The notes under the pieces were generated by a model. It saw nothing but the letters and a program-made list of their open reading frames with translations, ran no database searches and had not been told where the DNA came from. A stretch of DNA of 64,000 nt, taken from contig BCIA01000005.1 of assembly GCA_001599815.1 (NCBI GenBank), positions 2,335,088 to 2,399,087 of the forward strand, read 5' to 3'. Position numbers and translations under genes: made by a program. This DNA is from Furcasterigmium furcatum (Eukaryota; Ascomycota; Sordariomycetes; Glomerellales; Plectosphaerellaceae). Positions 9,519-21,432 of the stretch are shown piece by piece; positions within the stretch are counted from its first letter, which is position 1; each line of letters opens with the position of its first letter.

Positions 9519-12500
9519 GGTGAGAAGGGGACCCCGTCCGGGGATGGTGGCGGACGAGGTCTTATTATTTGGATCGATACTGCAGCCGCGCTTGTCGACA
9601 ACGGAACCAGTTGCTATTATCGGCATGCAAGGGAAATTCCCATGCTGTTTGAAGAGACGCAGATCGAGACAGCAACTTCGAATGGTTCGGAGTCGATGTA
9701 ATTGCAGGAACACCTAATTGACCAATCGAATGTTGCGGACGGAGCTGGAAGCGCCGTGATGGATGTCTGAGAGTGGAGGGTGGTGAGCGCTTAGGTAGGG
9801 AGCCTCGTGTGCCGACTTCCCATTCGACTGGCTTGCCGCTGTCCAACCAGAAACAGCCGACGGGCAGCCCGATCCCTTGCTGAGAGGCCTGTCGACGATT
9901 CGAGACGCAGGGGGAAAGGGGCCTGGTGCCTCAAGGCGGTGACTTAGCCAGAGAAGAGCTGTCTGAGGTGGACTTTTGAGTGCGCTTGTCGCACCTTGAG
10001 AGGCAGGCTTGATTTGACGGGTGATGCGGTGCTGTTCTGTGGCTAGCCGCAATGGAGGAGTGGCGCGCAAGGTCGCTGATCGATATGGATAAATGCTGGT
10101 GCATGTGTCGGGCCCTGGCAGATACCGAAAAGAGACCAGGTAGGAGGTCGATCTTCAGGGTAGGTTGCAGCGAAGGGTCCTGCGGCGTATTTGAAGGAGA
10201 CTTTGATTTTCGGGTTCAGCTCGCCGCAGTTGTCCAGCTTGTCCGGGCGAGATGAGTGGCAGATGTACGCACGCTTTGGGCACCTTTGTAATTCCAATGG
10301 CCCCCAGCTAGGAGGCGTCCGGCGCTGAGCCAAGAGCGTCAGGAAAGGGAAAGTGAGGGTCCAGGTTCAGGTGGTGAGAAGCGAGTTTGGATCGTGGATT
10401 GGACGGCTGGACACCGTGGGGGACCCGGACAACAGCGTTGCAGGGGGCCAGGCCAATAAGGGGTTCATGCACCGCCAGACCTATGCATGGGTCAGCTCCG
10501 TTTTTGGGGACTTCAGGCCATGTGGGCGTAGCGTTGGAGGTAAATTACCGGCAGTGATCAGGGGCCCTGCTGGTTAAGTAGGGAGCGCAGCTGGTGGGTA
10601 ACCAGAGAATCCTGCTTTCGTGGGGTCCAAGATGGCTAAGGCGGGTGATGGATGGGGCGCAGGTTTGCTGGTGGATGTGACAAGACTTGGCTGACGATGC
10701 CGTTGAAGTCCGAGTCGGACCTGAAAAGAATGCAAGAAGCGTCTGTCGTCTGGGTAGTAATGCTGTAGGACGTCGCGATGCAGGATGTGGATGCTCGTCA
10801 GACCGTGCCGGGCTCGTGGTAATGAAGGGGTTCGGGTGGGAGATGGACGAGGGTCTTGTGTGATCTTCAACAGGATGGGGACATTCTAAGCAAGAAGCGG
10901 AGCGCCTTCCGAGGATGACGGGAAACAGTAATCGCTGCTGCCGGCAAGGTGCCTGGCTGACAGGAAAGAGCGACTGGGCGCCAGATTGGACGATCAAACC
11001 GTCGGTGGACAATCGGAAGTCGCGATTGGTTTTGAGCGTTGCACCTGCCAGACCGGAGGAAGGGCGGAGGTGGCTTGTTGGGCTGTCGTCTTTTGCCCGT
11101 CTGATGCCACTCGTCATCCGTCTGACAGTCACCCAGAATTAGAGGTAGGTAGCGATAATTATCCTGCCTCACGATGCTCACCGCTTCAGGTAGCCCGGGG
11201 ATGCGCGCCCTTTTCTACCTCCAAGTCCACCGCGCGTTCGCTCCCGAGTCCTCCGCAGCTTTCACCGTCGCCGTCGCCCGTTCAACACCATGACGACAGC
11301 TGCCCGATTAGCTCGAAAGACAGAGACAAACCCCTCTTCCCAGATCTAGTCTGGCCTCGTGGCGTACATAATCGATGCCAGTTTCAGCCGGCCCAGGTCT
11401 CAGCCCAACCCAATGTCTCACAACCTGGATGCATTGTTACCAATAGCTCCTGCACCCGACGCCGAAAGGGTCACCGCCCCCATCAACGTCCGTCGACCGA
11501 CCAACGTCCGCTGAGGGTCAGCGAACCTGCAGCCGGCGACCACGCTGCAAAGTCCATATTCGCATCACCCGCACACCCAACAATCATCCTCCGTTGCCGT
11601 CCTGGCATAAGCACTGGCGCATTCTGTTGGTGTGGGGACGAGGAATGAAAATCAGACGGAGTCCGCCAACCCGGTGCGCGGTGTAAGTTGATTGGCTTAG
11701 CTCTAACGACCGGGCTTGAGCAGCTCAAGCAACGGAGCTGCCACCGAAGCCACATGGATCTCTTGAGCTTCATCGCCATCCATGGGCAATTGCAGCACAA
11801 CAAGCTGTCGATGCGGGCAACGAAGCTTTGACAAACAACCTCATCTGGACCGCTTTACCGTCAGCGACTGTAATGGAGCGAACACATTGGCGTCAACTTT
11901 ATGGTTTGCCCATCCCGGACAAAGCATCCCGAGTCCACTCGTGCTGCCGACTGCCGCGCCGAGGACGTCTCATTTTCAGGGGCTCGCAGGGGAATCTCTG
12001 CGTCCATCAAACGCGGCCCAATTAACGGGCCCCGCTCCTAACGGCATCGCGTTCTTGAAACCTGCATCAAATGCGCGCTTTTTACGCGTTGCTGCTCTAG
12101 TTCGCCGCTCCATCCCTGCAATGGAGATCCGTGAAGCGAATGTTCACATCGCAGGTGTATCGATTGGACTCGAGCGGCCTCTCAGCGGAGAACAATGAGG
12201 GCTGTCGCACCAAATCGTGCATCTTTGTCATTTCCGCATGGCGTCTCAAGTATGGACAGCGACAGAGGATCGGCAGGGTCTAGGGAACATCTGCCTGGAG
12301 AGGTGGCCGATCGGATCCATCCAATCGACAACGACCGCCGGAAATTTGCAAATCACCGAGAGGCACTCTTTTCTCGCCCGAGAGCCTGGTGAGGCGTTGT
12401 CGGGTGAAGACGATGAGATGGCGCCACAATGGCGCCTTCAAGGTGACTCGAACGTTCGTTTGACTTTCATCGGAAGATTGCATCGCCATGTGCTACTCGA

Positions 12501-13228
12501 CTGTTCCCAAGGAGTGTCTCGTGGCGCCAGCCTCTTGGACGATCGATGAGGGCAACGACGCCGCCCCGCGATGGACGAGCGTTGCAGAGAGACTTCATCA
12601 CATGAATTTGCCTGACCGAGCAGGCAACATCACCGTCTCACGAATATCACTTCTTATTATCGTCGCGGTCCGTGTAGCCCATTATTATATTATATGGAGC
12701 GAGCCGTTTCACTTCCATGTCCTACAAGCAAGCCCGAGTTGGGTGTCTCATGCTGCTCGATCTGTCGTTCCTGTCCTCCCGCTCCTGTTGCACTAGGTCT
12801 CTCCCGTTGAACGGTATTTGATGCGCACACTTTGCACTCACCGATTCACCATGAAATTTGAAAACGAGTGTCCTGTCGTCGGTGCCGCTGGCCAAACGAA
12901 TCCGCGCCAGCCAACCCCTACTTCCCATCGTGGGCCCAGAATCCTCCTCACCTGGCCCGCGAATTCTCAAGCCAATGCTGAATGATTTGAGCAACGCCAT
13001 TCCATGCCCGCCTTGATTGTCGCTCTTCCCTTCATTATATCCTGCAGGGCCCCATTCGTCGTTGGTTGCGGCGGAGCCAGCCATCCTTCTTCTCCAGCCC
13101 AAGCCCGTTGGTGGTGGGCATGTCCCGTAACCAGGGAACATGTACAGTTACAAAATGTGAAGCGAATGGAGGTTGATACATATTACGCCATATAGTAGAA
13201 AAAAGAAGATGAAGAGAAGAAGGGCCGC
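9519..13228. other. 3.7 kb gene-free region
   Basis: Short overlapping open frames on both strands have no recognisable domain, no coherent exon structure and arginine/proline-rich composition expected of non-coding GC-rich DNA. No tRNA, rRNA or transposon ends were seen. It could hold the long promoter of the glycogen-binding-domain gene (-, start 9518), untranslated exons, or a non-coding RNA. Confidence 0.5.
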
Positions 13229-14438
13229 CTATTGCGCGGTTGTCGTCTTGGGGCTCTTCTCTGCCGCGGCGGCCTCCTTCTTGAGCTTGGCCTCCTGCAG
13301 GCGGTTCATGCGGTTGCCCTTGTACTCGGTGCCGAGGAACTTGTCCCAGAAGGTGTAGAAGGGCTGGGAGAAGTTGGTCTTGATGCCCCAGGTCTGGTGG
13401 TGGATGTCGTGGTAGGAGGCGTTGTTGCTCGAGATGTGCTGGAGGGGGTCCCAGGGGAGGGCGTAGCCACAGTGGTCGTCGACGGTCTTGATCGTGGAGA
13501 GCGAGAAGAAGAAGACGCCCTGCTTGGCGGTCATCATGGTTGCCTTGTAGGACATGCCGGCGCCGAGTGTGTCGAGGAGGAAGCCTTCAACGGGGTGGTT
13601 GTACAGGGCGCCGTAGGCGTAGGGGACGTAGAGGCGGTGGTGGCGCGAGTGCCAGTGGGCTGTGATAGGATATCGATTAGCACTTGGTTTCATGAGGAAC
13701 TCGGAACTCTTGGTGCTTGAACGTACTGTACATCCACTTGTTGGTGTGCATGAGCCGGTGCAGGGCATACTGCCAGGTGTCGATCATGACGGAGCCAATG
13801 AAGAGCTGGATGCCCGGGACGACGAGGTAGTAGATGGCCTTGGCGATGAGCAACTCCCAGGTAGCGAAGGTCGGCACGGCGTCGGCGCCATCGAGGCCGA
13901 TCGTCGTCAGGAAGGGGTAGTGTCCGCCTGCCAGGGCGCCGGCGATCCAGGGGTGAGAGGCGGCCATGTTCTTAGAGATGGCGGCGGCGTTGAGGCCGAG
14001 CAGGCTGAGAATCTGGGGCAATGCGCGCTGAGCGAGGCGAATCCTGGTGGCCCAGACGGCAACATCGTAGTCCTCCTTGCCGGTCATCTGGGGCTCGTCC
14101 GTCGCATCGAGGAAGAGGGCCATTCCGATCTGGAGAACCTGCTGGATGATGACGTCCCGGAAGCACTGCCAGCGGGTGACATGGTTGCGCTTTGTGATTT
14201 CATCGGGTGTGTGAAGGCGGTACTGTGGCCAGATGTCGTAGACGTCGATGATGTGGAAGAAGATGGAGGGGATCCAGTACATGATAATCGGGATGATGGG
14301 GAAGGCATAGTAGTTGGGAATGCCAGGGATGAGGTCGGGGATCGGTGTCAGGGTGTATTCCGGAAGAGGCGGAAGGTCCATTGTGGGCGTTGATGCGTTG
14401 AGCGAGGCCATCGTGGCGGCTGCCGTGTCGTTGACCAT
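13229..14438 (-). CDS. sur2: Sphingolipid C4-hydroxylase (Sur2-type fatty acid hydroxylase)
   Basis: Di-iron ER membrane enzyme that hydroxylates C4 of the long-chain base (dihydrosphingosine to phytosphingosine). Exons 13727-14438 and 13229-13659 give 380 residues, with a 67 bp intron at 13660-13726. The splice makes MYTHWHSRHHRLYVPY, reconstituting a histidine box. The histidine motifs are HRLMH (227-231), HWHSRHH (239-245) and HDIHH (321-325). The last lies ahead of WGIKTNFSQPFYTFWDKFLG, the usual Sur2 ending. Several hydrophobic helices are evident (FPIIPIIMYWIPSIFF; ELLIAKAIYYLVVPGIQLF). The tail is lysine-rich. The ATG at 14438 is followed by a typical luminal N-terminus. The frame is open further upstream, but that part is a CT-rich leader with no family similarity. 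The gene is divergent from threonyl-tRNA synthetase. Confidence 0.93.
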
Positions 14439-15641
14439 GGCGAGGCGAATGTCGCGGGTCGTTGGAGGAGGGTTTGGAGGTAGGGAGGTCGGCCGGAGAG
14501 GGCGGGAGAGGAGGAATCGATTAAGATTTAAGGTGGCGGAGGCAGAGTGATGCGCGCGGTCGGTGGGACTTGGCGCGCGAGAAGCACGAGCGGAAAATCG
14601 AACCAAGAGTGTCGTTGTCGAAAGGAGCGTCTGAGGTGGGAGAGTATGGTGCTGCCGGTTGGGCCTGTCGTCGAGAAACGAGGAAACCGACAGAAGCGAA
14701 GTGCCTTTGCAGCAGAAGCTGTGCAGTAAATTGATGAAAGTTGGAGGAGCGGGCTTCGGGATCCTGGTAGGCCGCGACGGCACACAGTGTGGCGATTCGG
14801 TCGGGGGACGGCTCGGGAATGACGGAGATCGATTTAAGGTGATGACTAACATGCTACTTGTACATTGTGCACCAAACCACGCGAAGGATGCGAATAGTGG
14901 CATGTCTCAGGCCCATTTCAGGATTGGGACGGCCCATGGGTCGAGTACTTATTTAGGCAGCTTTGTTGTTTGTTGTTGAGATCAGCAGCTTCATGTCATG
15001 ACTCGTTTTCCAGCTCAAGGGTCGTGGCATTGTGCCTAATAATTGACTGATGCGGTCGTGGCTCTGACCACCTCATGCTATGTTAGTGCTCCGGCAGCTA
15101 AATACCCGAATCATGCCACTCGTCCCGCTCGAGCTTGGATCGAAAGCCACACGACAACGCCCCCTTTTTTGAAAATCAGAAGATCATCTGCCATGAGGAG
15201 CAGACCTGCAAGCGGAAGACCGTTTGAGACCGTCGCAGACACTGTGAGCGATCGAACGTGCCTGATCGCTCGAGGTCTTCGACATGTGAGCTGCATGCGG
15301 GAGTAGGACGGACTTGTTCAAATTCCCGATCAGAGAGAGGTGGTCCGGTCACGTGACTGGGCACGTGCCGGGATGGAATTTGCCTGACTCACCGCCAAAC
15401 GGCAACGGCCCCTCCGAGCCCCTGAAAGTCTCGGTGACAGTGGTCAGTGTGGCCCTAGCGTTCTGGTACCTCGAGCCCTCTGTGCCCCGCAGCCATCGCG
15501 GGGTACTACTTTTTGATCCCTTGCCCAACTTTTCGCGATTGACTCAAACAACCACCTGGGTGATACCCAACCTCCCCGACAAACCATCTCCCTCTGCCCA
15601 GATCGCAGACACGTTGCCAATCGAACCCTGCCATATCCAAA
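14439..15641. other. Divergent promoter between sur2 and threonyl-tRNA synthetase
   Basis: About 1.2 kb. The sur2 side (14440-14800) is strongly CT-rich on its coding strand, as expected of a fungal 5-prime leader. The ThrRS side carries two perfect E-box palindromes, described separately. No gene was seen. Confidence 0.6.
15349..15368. promoter_or_regulatory. Pair of perfect CACGTG E-box palindromes
   Basis: TCACGTGA occupies 15349-15356 and GCACGTGC 15361-15368. Each is a perfect 8-bp palindrome, and their centres are 12 bp apart. CACGTG is the core bound by bHLH factors such as Cbf1, Pho4 or SREBP-type proteins. The pair is about 275 bp upstream of the ThrRS start and about 910 bp from the sur2 start. 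Binding is inferred only. Confidence 0.5.
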
Positions 15642-18109
15642 ATGGCCCCCGAACGCGTCGTGCCCGTCCAGGCCGAGGATGCGGCCTACATCGCCCATCG
15701 TATCTCCATCTTCGACGAGCTGTACGCCAAGCAGCAGAAGGAGATCGCCGAGAAGCCTCGCGAGCCCATCACAGTCACCCTTCCCGACGGCAAGGAGATC
15801 CCCGGCACGTCATGGGAGACTTCGCCTGCCATGATTGCCAAGGGCATCAGCAAGTCCCTTCTCGAGCGCACCGTCATCTCCAGGGTCGACGGTGAGCTGT
15901 GGGACATCGGCCGACCCCTCGAGGGCAACGCCAAACTCGAGTTCCTCGACTTCAACAACGACGAGGCGAAGAAGGTCTTCTGGCACTCGAGCGCACATAT
16001 CCTCGGCGAGGCCGCTGAGAAGAAGTTCCACTGCCACCTGTGCTTTGGTCCCCCCACCGACGAGGGCTTCTTCTATGACTTCGGCATGCCCAACCAGCAG
16101 GGCGCCGTCACCACCGACGACAAGAAGACTCTGACCACTCTCATGGAGGGCATTGTCAAGGAGAAGCAGCCGTTCGAGCGTCTGGTCATGACCAAGGACG
16201 AGCTCCTCTCCATGTTCTCCCACAACCAGTTCAAGCAGGAGCTGATCCGCAGCAAGATCGAGGATGGCCAGTCCACCACCGTCTACCGTTGCGGTCCTCT
16301 GATCGATCTCTGCCGTGGCCCCCACGTTATCGACACCGGAAGGATCAAGGCACTCAGCGTTCTCAAGGTATGCATGATGCACTCCCCATCCCGAACTTTC
16401 GGGCAACGTGACTAACACGGGCAGATTGGTGCATCTTACTTCCTTGGCGACGCGAAGAACCCTCCCCTCCAGCGTGTCTATGGCATCTCTTTCCCCGATA
16501 AGAAGCTCCTTCAGGAGCATCTCAAGTTCCTGGAGGAGGCTGCCAAGCGTGACCACCGACGAATTGGCAAGGATCAGGACCTCTTCATGTTCCACGAGCT
16601 GTCCCCAGGCTCGCCCTTCTTCCTGCCCCACGGCATGCGCATCATCAACTCCCTCAAGGGCTTCATTACCAAGGAGTACCACCGACGCGGCTACTCTGAG
16701 GTCATGTCCCCCAACATGTTCAACGCCGAGTTGTGGAAGCAGTCTGGCCACTGGAACCGTAGGTCTCCGGAGCGTTCAATTTAGAATCCCCGCTAATACC
16801 CTCAACAGACTACAAGGACGACATGTTCACGTTCGAGGTCGACAAGGCCCAGTGGGGTGAGTTTATATCATGCCCGTTTTGCCCGTTGGGAGGGCACGTC
16901 TTGATAAAAAGCCGCTAACGCCTCGACAGCCATGAAGCCCATGAACTGCCCAGGCCACTGCCTCATCTTCGCCGCCAAGGAGCGATCATACCGCGAGCTC
17001 CCCCTTCGCATGGCCGAGTTCGGTGTTCTCCACAGAAACGAGGCCTCTGGTGCCCTGTCTGGTCTCACTCGTGTGCGCCGTTTCATCCAGGACGACTCTC
17101 ACATCTTCTGTCGTGAGGACCAGATCGGGTCCGAGATCTCCGGTCTCTTCGATTTCCTTGAGACGGTCTATGGAAAGCTCGGCATGAAGTTCAAGCTCAA
17201 GCTGTCCACAAGGCCCGAGAAGTACCTCGGTGATATTGAGACCTGGGATAGGGCAGAGGGCACGTTGCAGGAATCCCTGAACGCTTTCGCCAAGTCGCAT
17301 GGCGCTGAGTGGGAGCTCAACCCCGGCGATGGTGCCTTCTACGGCCCCAAGATCGACATCACTATTATGGACGCCCTTCACCGATGGCACCAGGTAAGTC
17401 CTGAGCCGTTCAGATTGTATAGCTTGGAGTCTAACATCGCCCAATAGTGTGCTACGATCCAGCTCGACTTCCAGCTGCCCAGGCAATTCAACCTGTCCTT
17501 CATGGCTGCCACTTCGTCGGGAGAGGCCGCCGCTGAGAAGAAGGGCGCGGTCGAGGCCGCTGCCGCTGCCCCTGCGGTTGATGGCGAGGCCAAGGCCGAG
17601 ACTAAGGGACCGTCGTCGGCCCCTCCCGCCGGCCACGTCCGTCCCGTCATGGTCCACCGTGCCGTGCTGGGAAGTTTCGAGCGTTTCATTGCCATTCTGA
17701 CCGAGCATTTTGCCGGCAAGTGGCCGCTCTGGCTCAGCCCTCGCCAGGTCATGATCGTGCCCGTCATGAGCGCGGCGGAGCCGTACTGCAAGGAGGTAGA
17801 GGACCTTCTCAAGGCGCGCCACTTCCACGTCGACACCGATTTCGGCAGCAACACAATGAACAAGAAGATCCGCAGCGCCCAAGTGCAGCAGTACAACTTC
17901 ATCTTCGGTAAGTCCGGCACCCCAAATTTATTTCTGAGCACGACTAACCCCTTTTCTCAGTTCTTGGTGCGAAGGAGATGGAGGAGCGCACCATCAGCAT
18001 TCGTGTCCGTGACAGCAAGGGTGACCTGCTCAGCCTGAGCCTGGATGAGGTCCTTGTCAGACTCGACCGCCTCAGGGAGGACAGGGGTGTCGAGAACGTG
18101 CTCGAGTAA
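15642..18109 (+). CDS. Threonyl-tRNA synthetase, cytosolic
   Basis: Charges tRNA-Thr. Six exons, 15642-16367, 16425-16758, 16809-16856, 16930-17393, 17448-17907 and 17961-18109, encode 726 residues; all introns are 50-73 bp GT-AG and in phase. Domains in order: TGS (about 40-105, TVTLPDGKEIPG); the editing domain with HSSAH near residue 115 and a distal HCHLCFGPPTDEGFFYDF; the class II core with KPMNCPGHC supplying the zinc cysteine, motif 2 (ASGALSGLTRVRRFIQDDSH) and motif 3 (HRAVLGSFERF); and the C-terminal anticodon domain (PVMSAAEPYCKEVEDLL). An alanine/glutamate/lysine-rich insert of about 40 residues (about 546-586) lies within the core just before motif 3. The N-terminus lacks a mitochondrial presequence, supporting a cytosolic enzyme. 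Confidence 0.97.
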
Positions 18110-18810
18110 GGGGGCAGCCAAGAGGAAAAGGATGAAGGGCGGTACAAGGCGTTGGGAGCTGCAGGTGCTGGAATACACTAAGGAGACTGATGTGGCCATG
18201 TGTCCATGTTAAAGGCATAGCTGGAGGATGTCAAGGTGCCTAAGCGCTCGGTACAGAAAGATATGCATTAGATGATGATGATGATCACTTGATTTCCACG
18301 GCACAGAGTTTTCCTGAAGTCACTATACTCAAATCTTCATGTGTCACCGATCGGGGTTGACTCGATATGTCGTCGGGCTTCGAGGATCTGGACGAGCCTG
18401 GGTCCTGAGGTCGACGGGCTGTCCGAGCGAGAGTTGACTAGGGGGTAGTGGCGTGGGCCAGCTCCTACCACCTGGCACCACCCTTCCGCGCATCTGAACT
18501 GCCCCTGTCTGGAGGGGCGAGAGTCGATGTTGGGCAGAAGACGCTAAGCCCCCAAGGGTTTGGCGCCGACAACCCCACCATACACGCACAGCATTCACGC
18601 CTGGCCACAGGGCGAGAGCACCAGAGAGGCCCCTCCTTGTCGATAGCATTTTCTTGACCACCCCGCCTTTGGGTTCCCTGCAAATCCCCCTACCTATCTC
18701 CCCTTTCCGCCCTACGCCCCAGCTAAAGCAACTTTTTTCCTTTCCTCTCACCACCCCTCACCTCAATCGACAACTCCCCCTAACCAGTCCACGCCGACAA
18801 CACCGCCAAG
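18110..18810. other. Intergenic region with pyrimidine-rich TCTP promoter
   Basis: No gene. From about 18655 to 18795 the + strand is strongly C/T-rich, typical of promoters and leaders of highly expressed fungal genes, and it directly precedes the TCTP start at 18811. Confidence 0.5.
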
Positions 18811-19745
18811 ATGATCATTTTCAAGGTATGCGATGCCCACGTCCCGGATCGATGGCCGGCAGCAGGAGATGGAGGCTCAAGGCCGGAGGAGGGGTGAAAA
18901 TTCGAAGAAGAGGGGCAATGGCAGGCAGTACAAGGTCGGCCGCTGATGGCTTCTCCCCCCACACAGGACATCATCACCGGAGACGAGATGATCTCGGACT
19001 CCTACGATCTCAAGGAGATCGATGGCATCGTCTACGAGGCCGACTGCGCCATGATCGAGGAGGGCGCCCTTGAAATCAGTACGTTCCACCACCACCAGCA
19101 TAGCGCACATCCCCAAGCGCGACCCAGGATATTTGGGTCCCTTGCGCAGACTGTCATGGAATCACGGACTGACATCCTCTTCTTGCGCAGACACCGGTGC
19201 CAACGCTTCCGCTGAGGAGGCCGAGGAGGCTCTCGAGGACGCCGCCGTCAAGGTCAACAACATCGTCAACTCTTTCCGTCTCCAGTCCACCTCTTTCGAC
19301 AAGAAGAGCTACCTCTCCTACCTCAAGGGTGCGTCCCCGCCTCCCCCAACCACCACCGCGCCGCATCTCGCGAGCAGAGTGGGGGAACTCGAGAAGCGTG
19401 CCAAGACGAGAACTAACACATGCTCCCGACAGGCTACATGAAGGCCGTCAAGCAGGGTCTCCAGGAGGCCGGCAAGGGCGAGGATGTCGTCAAGGAGTTC
19501 GAGACTGGCGCCCAGAAGTACGTCAAGGAGAAGCTCCTCCCCAACTTCAAGGACTTTGAGTTCTACACCGGCGAGTCGATGAACCCCGATGGCATGTGAG
19601 TATACCCCTGGTGGCTTTACCCCTTAAATGTCTGCTAGCAGAGAACTGACACACCCGCAGGATCGTCCTGATGAACTACCGCGAGGACGGCGTCACCCCC
19701 TACATCATTGTCTGGAAGCACGGCCTCAAGGAGGAGAAGGTTTAA
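18811..19745 (+). CDS. Translationally controlled tumour protein (TCTP/Tma19)
   Basis: Abundant cytosolic protein associated with ribosomes, growth and stress. Exons 18811-18825, 18967-19078, 19191-19328, 19433-19595 and 19661-19745 give 170 residues, matching the family length of about 170. The first exon encodes only MIIFK. All four introns (141, 112, 104 and 65 bp) are GT-AG and the phases agree. The start (MIIFKDIITGDEMISDSYDL) is the standard TCTP N-terminus, followed by the acidic loop region GANASAEEAEE. The middle (FDKKSYLSYLKGYMKAVKQG) forms the helical hairpin, and the end (MNPDGMIVLMNYREDGVTPY) carries the second TCTP signature before IIVWKHGLKEEKV. The gene is convergent with the next one, 347 bp away. 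Confidence 0.97.
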
Positions 19746-20092
19746 GCGGACCAATCCGCCATGAGCTGCAAGAGTTCGCCCCGTGAGGGGCAACACGTAG
19801 TAGTCGAGATGCCGCGACGTGGTCTGATTTTTGACCCCGCGTGCTGAGCGTTCTCAGCCACCCAACGAGAACGCCTGCGTTGGCGTAAACGAATCCTCAC
19901 GAGATCCCGTAGCAAAGCACGATAAAAAGTCAATGCTGGCAGTGAATTTGCTGCTGATGAAATCCAGAACCCCTGAAGAGCTCCGCGCGAACCAAATGTC
20001 TGAAAAGAAGGGCGGCACGATCCCGCTGTATCCAAAGTGACGCCTGTAATGCTCGTACCCCCTGAAATATATATACGCATCTTGAGAACAGA
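19746..20092. other. Convergent 3-prime spacer
   Basis: This 347 bp holds the 3-prime ends of the TCTP and proline-rich protein genes. No coding or RNA feature was recognised. Confidence 0.5.
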
Positions 20093-21432
20093 TCACCACG
20101 GCCGAGTAGCAGTGGGAATTGGCGGCGGCGCATCATCATCCGGCCCTGGCGCGGGCGGCGGTGGCCCTCCCAGCCCAGGCTTCTTCTTCGGTGGAGGCGG
20201 CGGGGGCTTCTTCTTCCCAAGCACGCCCGTTGCCGCGGGAGACACAGGCGGTGCCGCTGACGAAGGCGAGGGGTTCCCAGGTCCCACAACGCCCTCTTCC
20301 TGCCGGCCAACCTGCCCAGCTGCTGCCGCAAAGCCGCCCAGCCGATCTGCCACGCCGTACTTCTGGTTCACGCTGTTCGCAGACCGCACGCCAGCGGCAA
20401 CTTGGTCGCCATGACGCTGACGGAAATTGTTGATCGTCGACGCCGAAGTTCGCGCGTCGGCCAGGCTAACGGATGAGGGATCCTTCTGGAAATTCGACGC
20501 GGTGCGAAGCGCAGCCTGCTTCTGCTCGAGGGTGGTGCCCTCCGCCGGCGGGTTGGCGCTGCTGCCGCCGCCGCCGAACGAGGAGCCGAGAGAGGACTTG
20601 CCGAGCTTGGAGAAGCGGTTCTGGAGCTCGTTCATCTGGGAGTTCGATGCTGTAGGCGCCGGTGCTGCGGCGTGGGACTTGGGCTCGGGGCTGGCGGATT
20701 TACCGATACCGAAGGCGGGGACGGAGACACCGGCGGAGCTGAGGCGGGAGACGGCGGACTGGTTGAGGTAGCTGTTGCCAGTGCTGGGTTGGGAGGGTGG
20801 AGGAGGCGAGGGAGCTGCTGCCGGGGAGGTGGAACCGGATGCGCCGCGGGGCGGGAGGCGAGGTGGGAGGGATGGAGGGCCGGAACTCCCTCCGACGGGG
20901 GATGCCCGAGAGGCTGGTGGCGGAGGAGCTCCATCGTTTCGTCTGCCAGGTGGAGGGGGGAGGTGGTCTGTCCTGAGGCCCGTGGTGTTGATGGCCCAGG
21001 GCTTGCGCGGGGCGGGTTCTTCGGCTTGATCAGCTCTGTGTGCGGATGCGTAGCGGTTCGATTCGTCGTATGAAGGCGGTTCGGCAACAGGGATAGTGTT
21101 CGATCGTGACGGTGTCGGTGGTGCGGCTGATCCGAGAGAGGACGTTGTGTTCGTGCGCGATATGGCGGGGAGGGGATCTCTCGGGTCACGTTTGGGTGGA
21201 GGAGCGAAGGAGCCGGGGTCTCTCAGAGACGAGAGGGGACGGGAGACATGGTCCTTTCTTTCGTCGTTTTCTGACTTGCGGCCGATGAGGCTTCCCTGGA
21301 CTGGGGGTTAGACGGTCTTATCTTTCCTTTGCCATTGAACGGAGAGATGCGCACCATTTGGCCCTTGAAGGTCGTACCGGGCTTCTCAGGGTGCCAGCCC
21401 TTCTTCATCATATCCTTGAAGGTGTCCGGCAT
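20093..21432 (-). CDS. Proline-rich, probably disordered cytoskeletal-type adaptor of unknown function
   Basis: Exons 21355-21432 and 20093-21295 encode 426 residues. The 59 bp intron (21296-21354) is GT-AG, and only this join leads into the long frame. The N-terminus is basic (MPDTFKDMMKKGWHPEKPGT) and reads on into MGSLIGRKSENDERKDHV. The middle is full of proline motifs (PPPPGRRNDGAPPPP; APSPPPPSQP) that could bind SH3 or profilin-like partners. A more ordered C-terminal segment follows (MNELQNRFSKLG; LEQKQAALRTASNFQKD; INNFRQRHGDQVAAGVRSAN; YGVADRLGGF), and the end is KKKPPPPPPKKKPG. This layout recalls yeast actin-patch adaptors such as Aim3 or verprolin, but I cannot assign it. The gene is divergent from the Mtw1 gene across 405 bp. 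Confidence 0.75.

Noticed and set aside
10986..12198. Two long open frames on the + strand in the 9.5-13.2 kb gap
   Set aside because: Composition is that of translated non-coding DNA (Ser/Pro/Arg/Cys mixtures), with no splice-linked continuation or domain.
12420..12442. ATGGCGCC repeat as a possible regulatory inverted repeat
   Set aside because: It is a short direct repeat of a GC palindrome in GC-rich DNA with no gene start nearby.
14439..14903. In-frame extension of sur2 by 155 residues from an ATG at 14903
   Set aside because: The extension is serine/proline/arginine-rich from a CT-rich leader and not part of any hydroxylase; the 380-residue product matches the family.
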